DNA of 64,000 bases from Streptomyces sp. NRRL F-2664 (GTDB lineage Bacteria; Actinomycetota; Actinomycetes; Streptomycetales; Streptomycetaceae): contig NZ_JOFX01000006.1 of the NCBI RefSeq assembly GCF_000719345.1, positions 1 through 64,000 on the forward strand, in the 5' to 3' direction. Positions 63,275 through 64,000 of this stretch are shown piece after piece (position 1 is the stretch's first letter; every line of letters starts with the position of its first letter). Below the pieces are notes generated by a model, which was not told the origin of the DNA, made no database searches, and saw only the letters and a list, made by a program, of their open reading frames with translations. The translations under genes were made by a program, and so were the position numbers.

Positions 63275-64000
63275 ATGTCTAGCAGGATAGATGGCGATAA
63301 GTCGGGACAGGTTCCGAGCAGGGTCCGCCGAATCCTCCGAGGCCCACAGCCGGAGTCGGTGCCCGGCCTGGTAGGTACGGCCGTCACGATCGTCGGCCTT
63401 CTGGACATTGCGGCGGGCGTCTTCCCGCGGTTCCGGCACAGCCGGATCCACGCGGTCACCGAGGTGCTGCCCGGCTCCCTCGGCCCGTTCGCGGCCGCCA
63501 TGTCCATCAGCGTGGGCGTGCTGCTCCTGCTGCTCGCCCACGGCCTCAAGCGGCACAAGCGGCGCGCCTGGCGGGCCGCCGTCGTCCTGCTGCCCGCGGG
63601 CGCGGCCGCGCAGTTCACGTACCGCCACTCGATCACCGGCGTGGTCATCGCGGCGGTGCTCCTGGCGCTTCTCCTGCGCCACCAGAGCGAGTTCAAGGCG
63701 CTGCCCGACCCGCGCAGCCGCTGGAAGGCACTGGCCAACTTCGTCCTGATGAGCGCCGGCTCCATCGGACTCGGCCTGGTCATCGTCAACGTCCACCCGG
63801 GCAAGGTCGTCGGCAACCCGGGCCTGTACGAGCAGATCACCCACGTCGTCTACGGCCTCTTCGGCTTCGAGGGACCCGTCGACTACGCGGGCCGGGTGTC
63901 CTGGACCGTCGGCTACTCCCTCGGCGCGCTCGGCATGCTGACCGCCCTGACCACCATCTACCTGGCCTTCCGGCCCGAGCACCCGGCCGCCCGGCTCACC
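63275..64000 (+). CDS. MprF/LysX-like phosphatidylglycerol lysyltransferase, N-terminal part (cut by window end)
   Basis: 242 codons are visible from ATG 63275 (MSSRIDGDKSGQVPSRVRRILRG), preceded by GGGAAGCG; the gene runs past base 64000. At least five membrane helices (about 30-50, 75-95, 100-115, 120-140, 158-180, 215-235), with the loop VIVNVHPGKVVGNPGLYEQITHVVYGLFGFEGPVDYAGR. This matches the membrane half of DUF2156-type lysyl-phosphatidylglycerol synthases in Streptomyces, which modify membrane charge. The catalytic GNAT-like C-terminal domain is outside the window, so the call rests on the N-terminal part. Confidence 0.72.
   Translation, partial: MSSRIDGDKSGQVPSRVRRILRGPQPESVPGLVGTAVTIVGLLDIAAGVFPRFRHSRIHAVTEVLPGSLGPFAAAMSISVGVLLLLLAHGLKRHKRRAWRAAVVLLPAGAAAQFTYRHSITGVVIAAVLLALLLRHQSEFKALPDPRSRWKALANFVLMSAGSIGLGLVIVNVHPGKVVGNPGLYEQITHVVYGLFGFEGPVDYAGRVSWTVGYSLGALGMLTALTTIYLAFRPEHPAARLT

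Overview
The window is high-GC actinobacterial chromosome and almost certainly Streptomyces. The evidence is GTG/TTG starts, many 4-nt ATGA/GTGA/TTGA gene overlaps, a sigE-cseA-cseB-cseC cell-envelope stress operon, lsr2, clpC with ClgR-type boxes, disA next to radA, and a second trpS behind a Trp-codon attenuator. From memory, the gene order follows the core of the S. coelicolor chromosome around SCO33xx. No insertion sequence, prophage, integrase, CRISPR array or tRNA gene was seen.

Layout. (1) 1-650: promoter and 16S leader of an rRNA operon reading out of the left edge, divergent from a textbook attenuator (leader peptide with Trp-Trp, antiterminator, terminator). (2) 650-13900: trpS, proC, a two-gene ABC exporter with its own leaderless promoter and operator, a PQQ-propeller Ser/Thr kinase, ilvD, a TetR regulator with a sugar-phosphate isomerase-like gene, and Ppx/GppA. 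(3) 13900-20900: a sigma-like/zinc-finger/BACON fusion protein, radA, disA (c-di-AMP synthase) and mutY. (4) 21215-26700: sigE-cseABC, a LamG-type membrane protein and an M23 peptidase with a structured leader. (5) 27100-34850: clpC, a short Prim-Pol-like protein, lsr2, a short-type N-acetylglutamate synthase, a BlaI-type repressor, small proteins and a threonine-aldolase-like enzyme. (6) 34950-40367: a tightly coupled pantothenate/NAD cofactor operon (DUF2520 protein, panC, nadB, nadC, coaX). (7) 41420-50855: a secreted M28 aminopeptidase, then a capsule-type poly-gamma-glutamate locus: divergent anchored hydrolase-like gene, CapA/PgsA lipoprotein, an unusual double-HAMP sensor-like protein, PgsB with a pentapeptide-repeat tail, PgsC, and an NlpC/P60 hydrolase. 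(8) 50946-64000: a MidA/NDUFAF7-like methyltransferase, a NarL-type two-component system, two PH-domain membrane proteins, an orphan nuoD, a coiled-coil protein, a glycine betaine/choline-type ABC importer with a divergent ATPase, an esterase, and the start of an MprF/LysX-like gene cut by the right edge.

Themes. Many genes concern the envelope: the SigE system, M23 and NlpC/P60 hydrolases, the poly-gamma-glutamate locus, MprF-like protein and PH proteins. Others are core metabolism (Pro, branched-chain amino acids, Arg, NAD, CoA) and information processing (RadA, DisA, MutY, ClpC, Lsr2). The best candidate for a little-described system is the locus at 43034-50855. It combines the PgsB/C/A synthesis module with a dedicated double sensor-like protein, a repeat-tailed synthetase and two putative polymer hydrolases around one shared palindromic start region. 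Convergent gene pairs are separated by very long perfect hairpins that probably terminate transcription in both directions.
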